A stretch of 26,972 nucleotides of DNA from an uncultured Clostridia bacterium (GCA_959602045.1 CAUGRT010000037.1:1-26972), one strand, 5' to 3'. Counted from the stretch's first letter, positions 7,666 through 15,588 are shown. The notes: generated by a model not told the origin, from the letters alone. Numbers and translations are program-made.

Positions 7666-10170
7666 TTACGCTTTCATCTTTACCTTTGTTGTCAATTTAT
7701 TGGATTCCTTATAAGGCTTAACCAACATGTAAATCATGAATACCAGTACCGCAAGAGCAACTACGAATCCGATGACATTTCCGCTGCCGGTAAACATCGT
7801 ACCGAACTGATAAATCATCAACGAAACCGCATAAGCGAATACGCACTGATACCCAATCGCAAACCAAGTCCATTTTGCATTATTCATCTCACGCTTGATT
7901 GCACCGATTGCCGCAAAGCACGGAGCGCACAGCAGGTTGAATACCAGGAATGAATAACCGCTGATCGGCGTGAACGCCTTAGCCAGATTGCCATAAACCG
8001 TTCCGGAACCACCGTACAGAATACCCATCGTACCAACGATATTTTCTTTCGCAACCAATCCGGTGATAGACGCAACCGCCGACTGCCATTCTCCCCAACC
8101 TAAAGGCTTGAAGATCCATGCAATTGCATTTCCGATAACTGCCAAAATACTGTTATCAATCTGATCCTCGGTCAGCATACCGAAATGACCGTCTATTGTT
8201 CCGAAATAGGTTGTAAACCATACCAGAATCGTTGAAATCAAGATGATCGTTCCTGCCTTTTTAATAAAGGACCAGCCACGCTCCCACATGGAACGAAGAA
8301 CGTTCAGCAATGTAGGCATATGATATGCCGGCAATTCCATAACGAACGGTGCCGGATCTCCCGCAAACATCTTTGTCTTTTTCAGCATGATACCCGATAC
8401 AATAATCGCTGCCATACCTACGAAGTATGCTGATGTTGCTACCCAAGCCGAACCGCCGAAGATTGCACCGGCGATCATTGCGATAAACGGAACCTTTGCG
8501 CCGCACGGAATAAAAGTTGTCGTCATAATCGTCATTTTTCTGTCACGGTCATTTTCAATCGTTCTCGAAGCCATGATACCCGGAACGCCGCAGCCCGTAC
8601 CAATCAGCATTGGGATAAATGATTTACCCGAAAGACCGAACTTACGGAAAATTCTATCCAATACGAACGCGATACGTGCCATATAACCACACGCCTCCAG
8701 GAATGCCAGAAGCAGGAACAATACCAACATCTGAGGAACGAAGCCCAATACCGCACCGACACCGGCAACGATACCGTCTAAGATCAAGCCCTTGAGCCAC
8801 TCTGCACAATTAACCGCGTCCAGTCCGTTCTCTACCAATACCGGAACACCCGGAACCCAAACGCCATAATCTGCCGGGTCAGGCTCTGTGCAGTCATACT
8901 TATCATAAACCTCTACCGCAGAAAGTAAATCATCATAAGAGGATGTTTCTTCTTCATCCGCCATAGTTTCTTCATCAACTACCGAATAAGTTGCCTCCGG
9001 AATATCCTTTACCTTCTCTGTAAAGTCTGCTAAAGCAATCTTTGCCTGCTCTGCGTCAAAATCCTCAGATTCGGTATCCAGTGCCGTTTCTACCGCTTCG
9101 GTATCAACGCCCTGCTCACCTGCATACTCGATATAACCGTTTACTACCTGTGACGCTTCGCCAAATTCATCCGCAACCTCTGTGTAGCTTGATGAACCGA
9201 TTCCGAACAAATGCCAGCCATCTCCGAACAGTCCGTCATTTGCCCAATCCGTTGCCATTGAACCGATTGTTACCATTGAAATATAGTAAACCAGGAACAT
9301 GATTGCCGCAAAGATCGGAAGTCCCAACCATCTGTTTGTAACTACCCGGTCAATCTTATCCGAGCTGGATAACTTTCCGGCATTCTTCTTTTTATAACAA
9401 CCCTTAATCAGTTGCGCGATATATATGTAACGCTCATTGGTGATGATACTCTCTGCGTCATCATCCAATTCTTCCTCCGCCGCTTTAATATCTTGGTCGA
9501 TATGAGCCAGTGTTTCCGGCGCAATATTCAGCTGCGAAATAACCTTTTCGTCACGCTCAAAAATCTTGATTGCATACCAACGCTGACGCTCCTCCGGCAT
9601 GGTGTGCAGAACTGCTTCTTCAATATGCGCAATCGCATGCTCAACAACTCCGGAGAATGTGTGCATCGGAACCGTCTTGCCATGCTTTGCAGCATTAATC
9701 GCTTCTTCAGCAGCCTCCATGATTCCGGTTCCTTTTAATGCCGAAATCTCTACAACCTTGCAGCCCAGCTCTCTTGAAAGCTCTGCAATGTTGATTTTAT
9801 CGCCGTTCTTTCTTACAATATCAATCATGTTTACGGCAATAACAACCGGGATTCCAAGCTCTGTCAGCTGTGTGGTAAGATATAAGTTTCTTTCAAGGTT
9901 TGTACCGTCAACAATATTTAAAATCGCATCCGGACGCTCACCGATCAGATAATTTCTTGCCACAACCTCCTCCAGAGTATACGGAGAAAGTGAATAAATA
10001 CCCGGAAGGTCAGTGATGGTAACGCCATCATGCTTTCTCAGCTTTCCTTCCTTCTTCTCAACCGTAACGCCCGGCCAGTTTCCGACAAACTGATTAGAAC
10101 CTGTCAGAGCGTTAAACAATGTCGTTTTACCACAGTTCGGGTTACCCGCAAGGGCAATTCTTAAATTCAT
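7666..10170 (-). CDS. feoB: Ferrous iron transport protein B
   Basis: 834 residues. The N-terminal GTPase has G1 GNPNCGKTT (9-17), G3 DLPG (54-57), G4 NMID (114-117) and G5 SALK (143-146); a FeoB GDI-like helical domain follows (about 165-270), then the membrane core from about 281 with the Cys-containing pore motifs GTGCGVPG and FIPCGAK. It imports Fe2+ across the cytoplasmic membrane in a GTPase-dependent way. Between the first TM helix (about 283-303) and the second (about 464 on) lies an acidic, Asp/Glu-rich insert of roughly 110 residues (320-430), predicted extracytoplasmic. I recall similar inserts in other clostridial FeoB proteins, so it is a lineage trait rather than damage. AGAGG precedes the ATG. 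It follows two feoA genes. Confidence 0.97.
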   Translation of the reverse strand: MNLRIALAGNPNCGKTTLFNALTGSNQFVGNWPGVTVEKKEGKLRKHDGVTITDLPGIYSLSPYTLEEVVARNYLIGERPDAILNIVDGTNLERNLYLTTQLTELGIPVVIAVNMIDIVRKNGDKINIAELSRELGCKVVEISALKGTGIMEAAEEAINAAKHGKTVPMHTFSGVVEHAIAHIEEAVLHTMPEERQRWYAIKIFERDEKVISQLNIAPETLAHIDQDIKAAEEELDDDAESIITNERYIYIAQLIKGCYKKKNAGKLSSSDKIDRVVTNRWLGLPIFAAIMFLVYYISMVTIGSMATDWANDGLFGDGWHLFGIGSSSYTEVADEFGEASQVVNGYIEYAGEQGVDTEAVETALDTESEDFDAEQAKIALADFTEKVKDIPEATYSVVDEETMADEEETSSYDDLLSAVEVYDKYDCTEPDPADYGVWVPGVPVLVENGLDAVNCAEWLKGLILDGIVAGVGAVLGFVPQMLVLFLLLAFLEACGYMARIAFVLDRIFRKFGLSGKSFIPMLIGTGCGVPGIMASRTIENDRDRKMTIMTTTFIPCGAKVPFIAMIAGAIFGGSAWVATSAYFVGMAAIIVSGIMLKKTKMFAGDPAPFVMELPAYHMPTLLNVLRSMWERGWSFIKKAGTIILISTILVWFTTYFGTIDGHFGMLTEDQIDNSILAVIGNAIAWIFKPLGWGEWQSAVASITGLVAKENIVGTMGILYGGSGTVYGNLAKAFTPISGYSFLVFNLLCAPCFAAIGAIKREMNNAKWTWFAIGYQCVFAYAVSLMIYQFGTMFTGSGNVIGFVVALAVLVFMIYMLVKPYKESNKLTTKVKMKA

Positions 10171-10229
10171 ACTTTGTTTCCTCTCTTTCTGTATTCACAA
10201 AAGTCTTTAACCCCTTAAGCTTTATACAG

Positions 10230-10451
10230 TTATGCTATTTCAATCATTTCGGCATCTGCCTTACGCAAAGAAAGCTCATAGCCTCTCACCGTAATTTCCA
10301 CAGGATCTCCCAACGGTGCAACCTTGCGGATATGGATCTCTGTCCCTTTGGTGATTCCCATGTCCATGATTCTGCGCTTTACAGCTCCCTCACCATGCAG
10401 CTTAACCACTTTGACCGTATCCCCTATTTTTGCCTGCTTCAGTGTCTTCAT
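10230..10451 (-). CDS. feoA: FeoA-domain protein (second feoA)
   Basis: 73 residues from the ATG at 10451, forming an SH3-like FeoA domain: KIGDTVKVVKLHGEGAVKRRIMDMGITKGTEIHIRKVAPLGDPVEITVRGYELSLRK. FeoA is a small cytoplasmic partner of FeoB needed for Fe2+ uptake. AAAGGAGGG lies 7 nt upstream of this ATG, which rules out the longer in-frame start at 10484. It is 50 bp downstream of the other feoA and 59 bp before feoB. Confidence 0.93.
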   Translation of the reverse strand: MKTLKQAKIGDTVKVVKLHGEGAVKRRIMDMGITKGTEIHIRKVAPLGDPVEITVRGYELSLRKADAEMIEIA

Positions 10452-10501
10452 GATGTACCCTCCTTTAGCTAAAATTAAAATCAAGACGGCAACGCCATCT
10501 G

Positions 10502-10714
10502 TTATACCATAATTCTTTGTGCCATTTCACGGCTGATTGCAACTCTCGATTCCTTGACATTTACAATCACATTTCCGCCCAAAGTACTGATAACGGTAAC
10601 GTGTCCGCCTACGACAAAACCCAGATTTTCAAGATGTTTCTTGACCTCCGGATTTCCACCGATCTTTTTAATAATATTGTCCGTTCCAACATCGGATAGC
10701 GTTAATGGCATCAT
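10502..10714 (-). CDS. feoA: FeoA-domain protein (first feoA)
   Basis: 70 residues: MMPLTLSDVGTDNIIKKIGG, HLENLGFVVGGHVTVIS and GNVIVNVKESRVAISREMA. It is a complete FeoA/SH3-like domain with the usual xLGFxxG turn. GGAGGG sits 6-7 nt before the first of two adjacent Met codons. It opens the operon FeoA-FeoA-FeoB-accessory protein. The two FeoA copies are clearly diverged from each other (one has MGITKGTEI, the other LGFVVGGHV), as expected of old paralogues with separate roles. Confidence 0.92.
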   Translation of the reverse strand: MMPLTLSDVGTDNIIKKIGGNPEVKKHLENLGFVVGGHVTVISTLGGNVIVNVKESRVAISREMAQRIMV

Positions 10715-10730
10715 GTTGTCCCTCCATTCT

Positions 10731-10809
10731 AATTAGCACATTCTAACCTTCATCTTTCAGAATATTGGGTTAGCATTTTCTAACCCTCATAGGTTAGTTT
10801 AGCATAACC
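10731..10809. promoter_or_regulatory. Three DtxR/IdeR-like operators over the feo promoter
   Basis: Three inverted repeats share GGTTAG-N6-CTAACC. A: 10792-10797 with 10804-10809 (one base off). B: 10767-10773 with 10780-10786, perfect over 7 bp. C: 10731-10736 with 10743-10748. The GGTTAG half-site matches the known DtxR/IdeR consensus half (TTAGGTTAG), and site A matches that 19-bp consensus at 14 of 19 positions by my alignment. Sites cover the -10, the transcript start and the leader, so iron-dependent repression is the natural reading. The regulator is not in this window. Confidence 0.68.
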
Positions 10810-10824
10810 GCGTGTGTTTGTCAA
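10796..10824 (-). promoter_or_regulatory. feo operon promoter
   Basis: On minus: TTGACA (10819-10824), 17 bp, TAAACT (10796-10801). The -10 lies inside operator A (10792-10809), so a bound repressor would block RNA polymerase directly. Confidence 0.72.
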
Positions 10825-11011
10825 TGCTTTTTTCATAAAAAACACATGAAATTTTATTTTTTATGTATTCAACATTTTTCTTTTTTCTTTTTTGTGATAT
10901 TTTGTACAGTTTTATAATCCCGTAATATCCCGTGGTCAGCAGATTCTAACTCCGCTTTTCTTCACTTATCGGGTTAGTAGCACCCAACTTCAATCTTACA
11001 TTTTTTATGAG
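10825..11011. other. Intergenic spacer between feo and the ATP-grasp gene
   Basis: AT-rich and non-coding. It holds a 9-bp inverted repeat (CATAAAAAA at 10834-10842, complement at 10857-10865), a lone CTAAC half-site at about 10946-10950, and a degenerate fourth operator, GGTTAG-N6-CCAACT, at 10972-10989, 22 bp before the -35 of the next gene. Confidence 0.45.
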
Positions 11012-11040
11012 TTGATTTTTTTCGAGAGATGTGGTAAAAT
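11012..11040 (+). promoter_or_regulatory. Promoter of the ATP-grasp gene
   Basis: TTGATT (11012-11017), 17 bp, TAAAAT (11035-11040). The expected transcript start is about 35-40 nt before the coding start. Confidence 0.6.
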
Positions 11041-11074
11041 AAAAAATGCCGATAAGTCGCATTTTGGAGGTGTC

Positions 11075-11086
11075 ATGATCTTATGA
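11075..11086 (+). other. Three-codon mini-ORF overlapping the ATP-grasp start
   Basis: GGAGG (11066-11070) is followed 4 nt later by ATG ATC TTA TGA, whose last ATGA overlaps the true start at 11083. The real ATG is 12 nt from GGAGG, longer than ideal. Termination-reinitiation over the overlap is possible; it may equally be chance. Confidence 0.35.
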
Positions 11087-12060
11087 AAATCGCAATTTTA
11101 TACCAGCAGAACAAGCCGCCGATCATCAACGGAATCCAAAAACCGATGAAGCCGGGCGGCTACAGTGACAGCGGCGCGGATATTGCGTTTTGCCTGCGTT
11201 CAAACGGAACAGACGTTATCACACCGGTATCGAATCCGGATGTGCAGCGTGATATGGATTGGGTCTTTCCGGATACCGCAGACGGTATTGAAAGCGCACT
11301 TCGCACCGGTGCAGACACGTTATGGCTGAACACTGTCTTATACAAAGGGCATCCGATTGAGCAATTCAAAGGCGTGTTCATTATCGGGCATCAAACTGCT
11401 GATGTGGACAAATACGATGACAAATATGCCATGAATCAGCTATTGCGGCAGGACGGATTCCCGGCGGTGGAAGAACAGCTGATCGGGATTCATTCCGATT
11501 ATAGCGGTCAGTTTCCTTGTATCTTGAAGCCGATTCGCGGCCGCGGCAGTCAAGGTGTTGTCAAGTGTTGCTCCAAAGAAGAATTTGATTTTTATAAAAA
11601 GCTTGAAATTGAAAAAGGAATTTTCGGAGATAAACTGATGGCGGAAGAATTTCTGAGTGGCAAAGAGATTACAATTTCCGTATTCCCCGATGGATTCTCC
11701 TTGCCGATTGTGGAAAGGTTTAATCACTGCAACGGGATTGCACCGTATAACGGAGATGTTCCGGTCATCGAGAACAGTCGGGTGATTACGCGCTATAATG
11801 AAGAATTGCAAAAAATCAAGGATTGCTGCGAAACCGCCGTAAAAAAGCTTTCGTTACGCGGACTTGTCCGGATTGATTGCCGCGCGGATGAAAGCGGAAA
11901 ATATAAAATGTTTGATTTTAACCTAAAGCCCAATTTAACCGGTGCAGTTCGTCCGCACCGCATGAACCAGAACTGCCTTACGATAATTGCAGCCGAGGCT
12001 CTGGGATGGTCTTACTTTGATTTACTGAAAAAAATGACAGAAACCCGTTGGATGCTGTAA
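11083..12060 (+). CDS. ATP-grasp family protein (D-alanine-D-alanine-ligase-like)
   Basis: 325 residues. The N-terminal pre-ATP-grasp region (1-110) starts MKIAILYQQNKPP. The ATP-grasp core has the nucleotide lysine and Gly-rich loop FPCILKPIRGRGSQGVV (K149), the adenine-side acids in MAEEFLSGKEITISVF (E188, E189), and the metal site FDFNLKPN (D278, N280, N284), where typical members have E-x-N. Such enzymes join a carboxylate to an amine or thiol using ATP through an acyl-phosphate. No partner gene (peptide precursor, murein gene, siderophore gene) is beside it: iron uptake lies divergently upstream and hisIE convergently downstream. The function is therefore unknown. D-Ala-D-Ala ligase proper is unlikely given the divergent motifs. 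It has its own promoter and terminator. Confidence 0.8.
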   Translation: MKIAILYQQNKPPIINGIQKPMKPGGYSDSGADIAFCLRSNGTDVITPVSNPDVQRDMDWVFPDTADGIESALRTGADTLWLNTVLYKGHPIEQFKGVFIIGHQTADVDKYDDKYAMNQLLRQDGFPAVEEQLIGIHSDYSGQFPCILKPIRGRGSQGVVKCCSKEEFDFYKKLEIEKGIFGDKLMAEEFLSGKEITISVFPDGFSLPIVERFNHCNGIAPYNGDVPVIENSRVITRYNEELQKIKDCCETAVKKLSLRGLVRIDCRADESGKYKMFDFNLKPNLTGAVRPHRMNQNCLTIIAAEALGWSYFDLLKKMTETRWML

Positions 12061-12078
12061 TGCTCCAACGGGTTTTCG
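12042..12078. terminator. Rho-independent terminator overlapping the ATP-grasp stop
   Basis: An 11-bp stem (12042-12052 with 12064-12074, AACCCGTTGGA and complement) ends in TTTT on plus. The left arm encodes the last residues of the protein. The same hairpin lies just past hisIE on minus, with a poorer T-tract there. Confidence 0.8.
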
Positions 12079-12079
12079 A

Positions 12080-12697
12080 TTAGTTTCTTCTGCTTTCCAT
12101 TTCCTCATAGACATCATCCCATGTCAGATTATTGTCCACAAGCATGACGGTCAGATGGTACATCAAATCCGCAACCTCATAAGTAATTTCTTCCTTGCTG
12201 CGATTTTTTCCGGCAATGACGACTTCAGCCGCTTCCTCACCGACCTTTTTCAGAATTTTGTCCTCGCCCTTTTCAAATAAATAATTCGTATAGCTTCCCG
12301 TTTCCGGATTCTGCTTTCTGTCTTGAATAACGGCTTGTTCCCTTGCCACAATATCAGAAACCGCTTTCGGCTCAGTATCCTCAATCAGCTCACCGTTCTC
12401 CAATTTTCTAAAGAAACAGCTTCTGTTTCCCGTATGGCATGCCGGGCCTGCCGGAATCACCAGCAGCAAAACGCAATCCTCGTCACAATCCACTCTGATT
12501 TCATCGACAAACATGTAATTTCCCGAGGTATCGCCTTTAATCCAAATCTCTTGGCGGCTTCTTGACCAGAATGTGGCTTTCTTGGTTTCAACAGTTTTTT
12601 GGAAGGTTTCTTCATTCATATAAGCAACCATCAAAACCTCTTTTGTTTCTTTATTTTGCACAACGGCAGGGATTAATCCCTTTTCATCATATTTCAA
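12080..12697 (-). CDS. hisIE: Bifunctional phosphoribosyl-AMP cyclohydrolase / phosphoribosyl-ATP pyrophosphatase
   Basis: 205 residues: HisI at the N terminus (about 1-105) with FWSRSRQEIWIKG, VDCDEDC and ACHTGNRSCF, which carry the Mg- and Zn-binding Asp and Cys residues; HisE at the C terminus (about 118-205) with KKVGEEAAEVVIA and EVADLMYHLTVML. It catalyses steps two and three of histidine biosynthesis in the cytoplasm. The start is a TTG at 12695-12697 preceded by AAAGGAG; no in-frame ATG is near. It stands alone here, with no other his gene in the window, which is unusual because hisIE normally ends the his operon. It is flanked upstream by tandem hairpin repeats. Confidence 0.95.
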   Translation of the reverse strand: MKYDEKGLIPAVVQNKETKEVLMVAYMNEETFQKTVETKKATFWSRSRQEIWIKGDTSGNYMFVDEIRVDCDEDCVLLLVIPAGPACHTGNRSCFFRKLENGELIEDTEPKAVSDIVAREQAVIQDRKQNPETGSYTNYLFEKGEDKILKKVGEEAAEVVIAGKNRSKEEITYEVADLMYHLTVMLVDNNLTWDDVYEEMESRRN

Positions 12698-12752
12698 TGT
12701 CTTATCTCCTTTATTTTTATTTTCAGTGTTTGCAACAATCCAAATGCGGTGA

Positions 12753-13205
12753 GAACTTTCATCTGTTTTTCATTCACCCCGGCTCAAACATCCGCTGCGT
12801 TGTGCGGAACTCGCCTCCTTGGAATGAAAAACGGTTGATAATTCTTTAAGAAATCGTACTTTACAATCACCTGTTGAATTTTGGGTGTTTATAAAAATCA
12901 ACGCCCCGAATGTTGCGGCGGGAACTTTCATCTGTTTTTCGTTCATCCCGACTCAAACATCCGCTACGTTGTGCGGAACTCGCCTCCTTGGAATGAAAAA
13001 CGGTTGATAATTCTTTAAGAAATCGTACTTTACAATCGCGTGTTGAATTTTAGCTGTTGATGAAAATCAACGCCTCAGATGTTGCGGTGGGAACTTTCAT
13101 CTGTTTTTCGTTCATCCCGGCTCAGACATCCGCTACGTTGCGCGGAACTCGCCTCCTTTGAACGAAAAACAGATGAAAGTTCTTTAAGAAATTGTACTGC
13201 ACGCA
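12753..13205. repeat. Family 1 hairpin repeat, three tandem copies, 169-bp period
   Basis: GAACTTTCATCTG recurs at 12753, 12922 and 13091, exactly 169 bp apart. Each unit holds a long hairpin (about 12753-12843, 12922-13013, 13091-13182) followed, in copies 1 and 2, by a spacer with its own small stem (GTTGA.TTTT with AAAA.TCAAC). In copy 3 the arms 13091-13114 and 13159-13182 are perfectly complementary over 24 bp; in copies 1 and 2 they pair imperfectly. The loop is nearly invariant and, read on minus, starts GGCGAGTTCCGC and ends TGAGCCGG, with an inner TCCGC/GCGGA stem. No T-tract follows, so it is not a standard terminator. It fills the hisIE-pgsA gap; nothing coding is seen there. Confidence 0.85.
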
Positions 13206-13213
13206 TTTCTTTT

Positions 13214-13762
13214 TTATTTTAATTTCATCATAGACCAATTTTGCATTAAGTATTCAATTCCGGAAATAACGGTAAAAACAATCGAAATCCATATCAGGAT
13301 TGCCGAAATGATTACCCCGGTCGGCTGCGGAATAATCGGCAAATTCAAGATAATAATGGATGCGATAATCGCGACCATCTGCGATACCGTCTTAAATTTC
13401 CCCCAAAAAGAAGCCGCAATAACCTTACCCTCACCGACTGCACACAATCTCACGCCGGCAACCATAAATTCACGCGTCAGAATCAGCATCAGCGCCCACG
13501 ATCCGATAACGCCTTTTTGCAAAAAAATCACAAACGCTGCGGTTGTCAGAACCTTATCCGCCAAAGGATCCATGAATTTTCCGAATGTCGTAATTTGATT
13601 CCGTTTCCGGGCAATCTGTCCGTCCAGCATATCCGTAAGTGACGCAACAATAAACACACCCAATGCCGCCATCTGGCACGCAAAGGAATCTATCAACAAA
13701 AGCGCCATAAAGACAGGAACCAACACCACCCGAAAAAGAGTTAATTTATTCGCTGTATTCAT
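13214..13762 (-). CDS. pgsA: CDP-diacylglycerol-glycerol-3-phosphate 3-phosphatidyltransferase
   Basis: 182 residues, a multi-pass membrane protein. The CDP-alcohol phosphotransferase signature is complete: D44, D47-G48, A51-R52, G61, D65 and D69 in SLTDMLDGQIARKRNQITTF and GKFMDPLADK. It makes phosphatidylglycerophosphate, the committed step to phosphatidylglycerol. AAGGTGG precedes the ATG. The rimO stop lies immediately before its start, with no gap, so the two are co-translated; rimO-pgsA is a common clostridial pair. Its 3' end is followed at once by family 1 repeat copy 3. Confidence 0.95.
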   Translation of the reverse strand: MNTANKLTLFRVVLVPVFMALLLIDSFACQMAALGVFIVASLTDMLDGQIARKRNQITTFGKFMDPLADKVLTTAAFVIFLQKGVIGSWALMLILTREFMVAGVRLCAVGEGKVIAASFWGKFKTVSQMVAIIASIIILNLPIIPQPTGVIISAILIWISIVFTVISGIEYLMQNWSMMKLK

Positions 13763-15094
13763 TTATTCCACCTTCTTTCCGGTCAAGTCATAAGCGTCCG
13801 CATCCAGGATTTCCACCCGAATGATGTCACCCTCCTCAACCTCGTCTTCCGTTCCGAAATAAACCTTACCGTCCACATCAATACTGTCGCCGCGGCTGCG
13901 TCCGTAAAACAAAAAGCTTTCTTCATCATAGCCCTCGACAATCACTTCCAGCACCTTACCGATTTTCTCACGATTCAGCTCTAAGGAAATCTCCTGCTGC
14001 AAGGTCATCAGACGATCCAATCGTTCCTGCTTAACCTCCTCGTCAATCTGATCCGCAAAATTTGCCGCTGCCGTTCCCTCCTCCTGAGAATACGTAAAAG
14101 CGCCCATGCGGTCAAACCTAACCTGTTTCACAAACTCATATAGCCGTTCAAATGCCTCCTCGCTTTCCCCCGGAAACCCGACAATAATCGAAGTCCGAAG
14201 AACCGCGTCCGGCATTTTACTGCGAATCATCGCAATTTTTTCAAGAATCTCTTTCTGATGCGTGCGTCTTGCCATTCTCCGAAGAATTTCATCATCTCCA
14301 TGCTGCACCGGAATGTCAATATAATTGCAGATTTTATCATGCCGTGCCATTGTATCAATTAACTCCTCCGTCACAGCCTCCGGATAGAAGTAATGAGCGC
14401 GAATCCACTCAATCCCATCAATCTGTACAAGCTTTTCCAACAAGTCGCTCAATGCGTATTTCCCGTAAAGATCTTGACCGTAACGCGTTGTATCCTGCGC
14501 AATCAAAATCAGTTCCTTAACGCCTTTTTGTGCCAATTCTTTCGCTTCATCCACAATATTTTCCATCGGACGGCTTCTGAAGTGACCGCGTATTTTGGGA
14601 ATTGCGCAATACGTACAATTGTTATCACATCCGTCCGCAATTTTTAAATACGCCGTATAGGAGGGAGTTGTCAAGATTCTTGGCAAATGATCATCCGGCG
14701 TTCTGTCGGCATTACCGCACTCTGCACCGCGATCACCGCCGAATGCCTTTTGAATACATTCGCAAATCCGGTCAAAATCACCGGTTCCCACGATATAATC
14801 CACCTCCGGCATCTCAATCAGCACTTCATCACGATACCGCTGCGCCAGACATCCCGTAACAATCAGCAGCTTGCAGCGCCCCTCTGTTTTATATCGCGCC
14901 ATATCCAAAATCGCGTCAATGGATTCCTGTTTTGCAGAATCAATAAATGCACAGGTATTGACAATCAGAACATCCGCTTCATAGGGATTATCCACCAATG
15001 CATATCCGTCTGCCGATAACAATCCCAGCATAATCTCCGCGTCTGTCTGGTTTTTCGCACACCCCAAAGACACCATGCCTATGTTATAACCCAT
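13763..15094 (-). CDS. rimO: Ribosomal protein S12 methylthiotransferase
   Basis: 443 residues. The N-terminal UPF0004/MTTase domain has C12 (SLGCAKNQTDAE), C48 (VNTCAF) and C82 (TGCLAQRY), ligands of the auxiliary Fe-S cluster. The radical SAM core has C156, C160 and C163 (GCDNNCTYCAIP). A C-terminal TRAM domain spans about 375-443. RimO adds a methylthio group to the conserved Asp of ribosomal protein S12. SLGCAKNQTD is more like RimO than MiaB, and the short TRAM and pgsA neighbour agree. AGGAA lies upstream of the ATG. It is 14 bp downstream of recX. Confidence 0.95.
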   Translation of the reverse strand: MGYNIGMVSLGCAKNQTDAEIMLGLLSADGYALVDNPYEADVLIVNTCAFIDSAKQESIDAILDMARYKTEGRCKLLIVTGCLAQRYRDEVLIEMPEVDYIVGTGDFDRICECIQKAFGGDRGAECGNADRTPDDHLPRILTTPSYTAYLKIADGCDNNCTYCAIPKIRGHFRSRPMENIVDEAKELAQKGVKELILIAQDTTRYGQDLYGKYALSDLLEKLVQIDGIEWIRAHYFYPEAVTEELIDTMARHDKICNYIDIPVQHGDDEILRRMARRTHQKEILEKIAMIRSKMPDAVLRTSIIVGFPGESEEAFERLYEFVKQVRFDRMGAFTYSQEEGTAAANFADQIDEEVKQERLDRLMTLQQEISLELNREKIGKVLEVIVEGYDEESFLFYGRSRGDSIDVDGKVYFGTEDEVEEGDIIRVEILDADAYDLTGKKVE

Positions 15095-15108
15095 ATATCA
15101 ATTCCTTT

Positions 15109-15588
15109 CTATTCTTCCTCTGCCTCCGCCTGCTCCATACAGCGCTTGATGTCATAGAAATCATAGCCCCTGTACAGAAAATAGCGAATGCACCGATCCT
15201 TGCTTTTTCTATCAAAATCACCGCCGAGTTTTCTTTGCACCAAAGGATATAACTGTTCTCCCTCGTCCTCAAAATCCATTTCGGACAGAACTTCTTCCAT
15301 AATATCCGCAGAAATCCCCAATACATATAACTCATTTTGGATTCGCTTTTTCCCGTATTTTTTCAACTTCTTTAAGTCCGCCGCCTTACGTCTTGCAAAC
15401 TCTGCATCATTCACAAACGCATATTCCCGGCAAAAGTCCAGAATCGCGTCAATATCGTCACGCTCTGCCCCGGCACGCCGAAGCTTATCGCGCAACTCTT
15501 TTTCGGAATGTGAACGAAACTCCAACAGCCGCAGCGCCTTTTCCTTTGCCTGCTCGTAAGTCAGCGGTTCATTATTCTTTTTCATCAT
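15109..15588 (-). CDS. recX: Regulatory protein RecX
   Basis: 159 residues, made of RecX three-helix repeats: TYEQAKEKALRLLEFRSHSEKELRDKL, FVNDAEFARRKAADLKKLKKYGKKRI and a C-terminal copy with DRKSKDRCIRYFLYRGYDFYDI. RecX binds RecA filaments and modulates recombination. The start overlaps the end of the upstream HD gene by 17 nt; two adjacent Met codons are possible starts and no strong ribosome binding site is seen, so coupled translation is likely. recA itself is not in the window. Confidence 0.9.
   Translation of the reverse strand: MMKKNNEPLTYEQAKEKALRLLEFRSHSEKELRDKLRRAGAERDDIDAILDFCREYAFVNDAEFARRKAADLKKLKKYGKKRIQNELYVLGISADIMEEVLSEMDFEDEGEQLYPLVQRKLGGDFDRKSKDRCIRYFLYRGYDFYDIKRCMEQAEAEEE

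Noticed and set aside
8042..9302. FeoB insert region read as a frameshift or fusion
   Set aside because: The frame is continuous and the sequence flows into conserved FeoB membrane motifs; similar inserts are remembered from other clostridial FeoB proteins.
11087..12060. D-alanine-D-alanine ligase (ddl)
   Set aside because: The core is ATP-grasp but the metal motif and N terminus differ from Ddl and no cell-wall genes are adjacent.
12753..13205. CRISPR-like array
   Set aside because: The period is 169 bp, the repeated part is long and internally paired, and the sequence between hairpins is itself repeated rather than unique. No cas gene is nearby.
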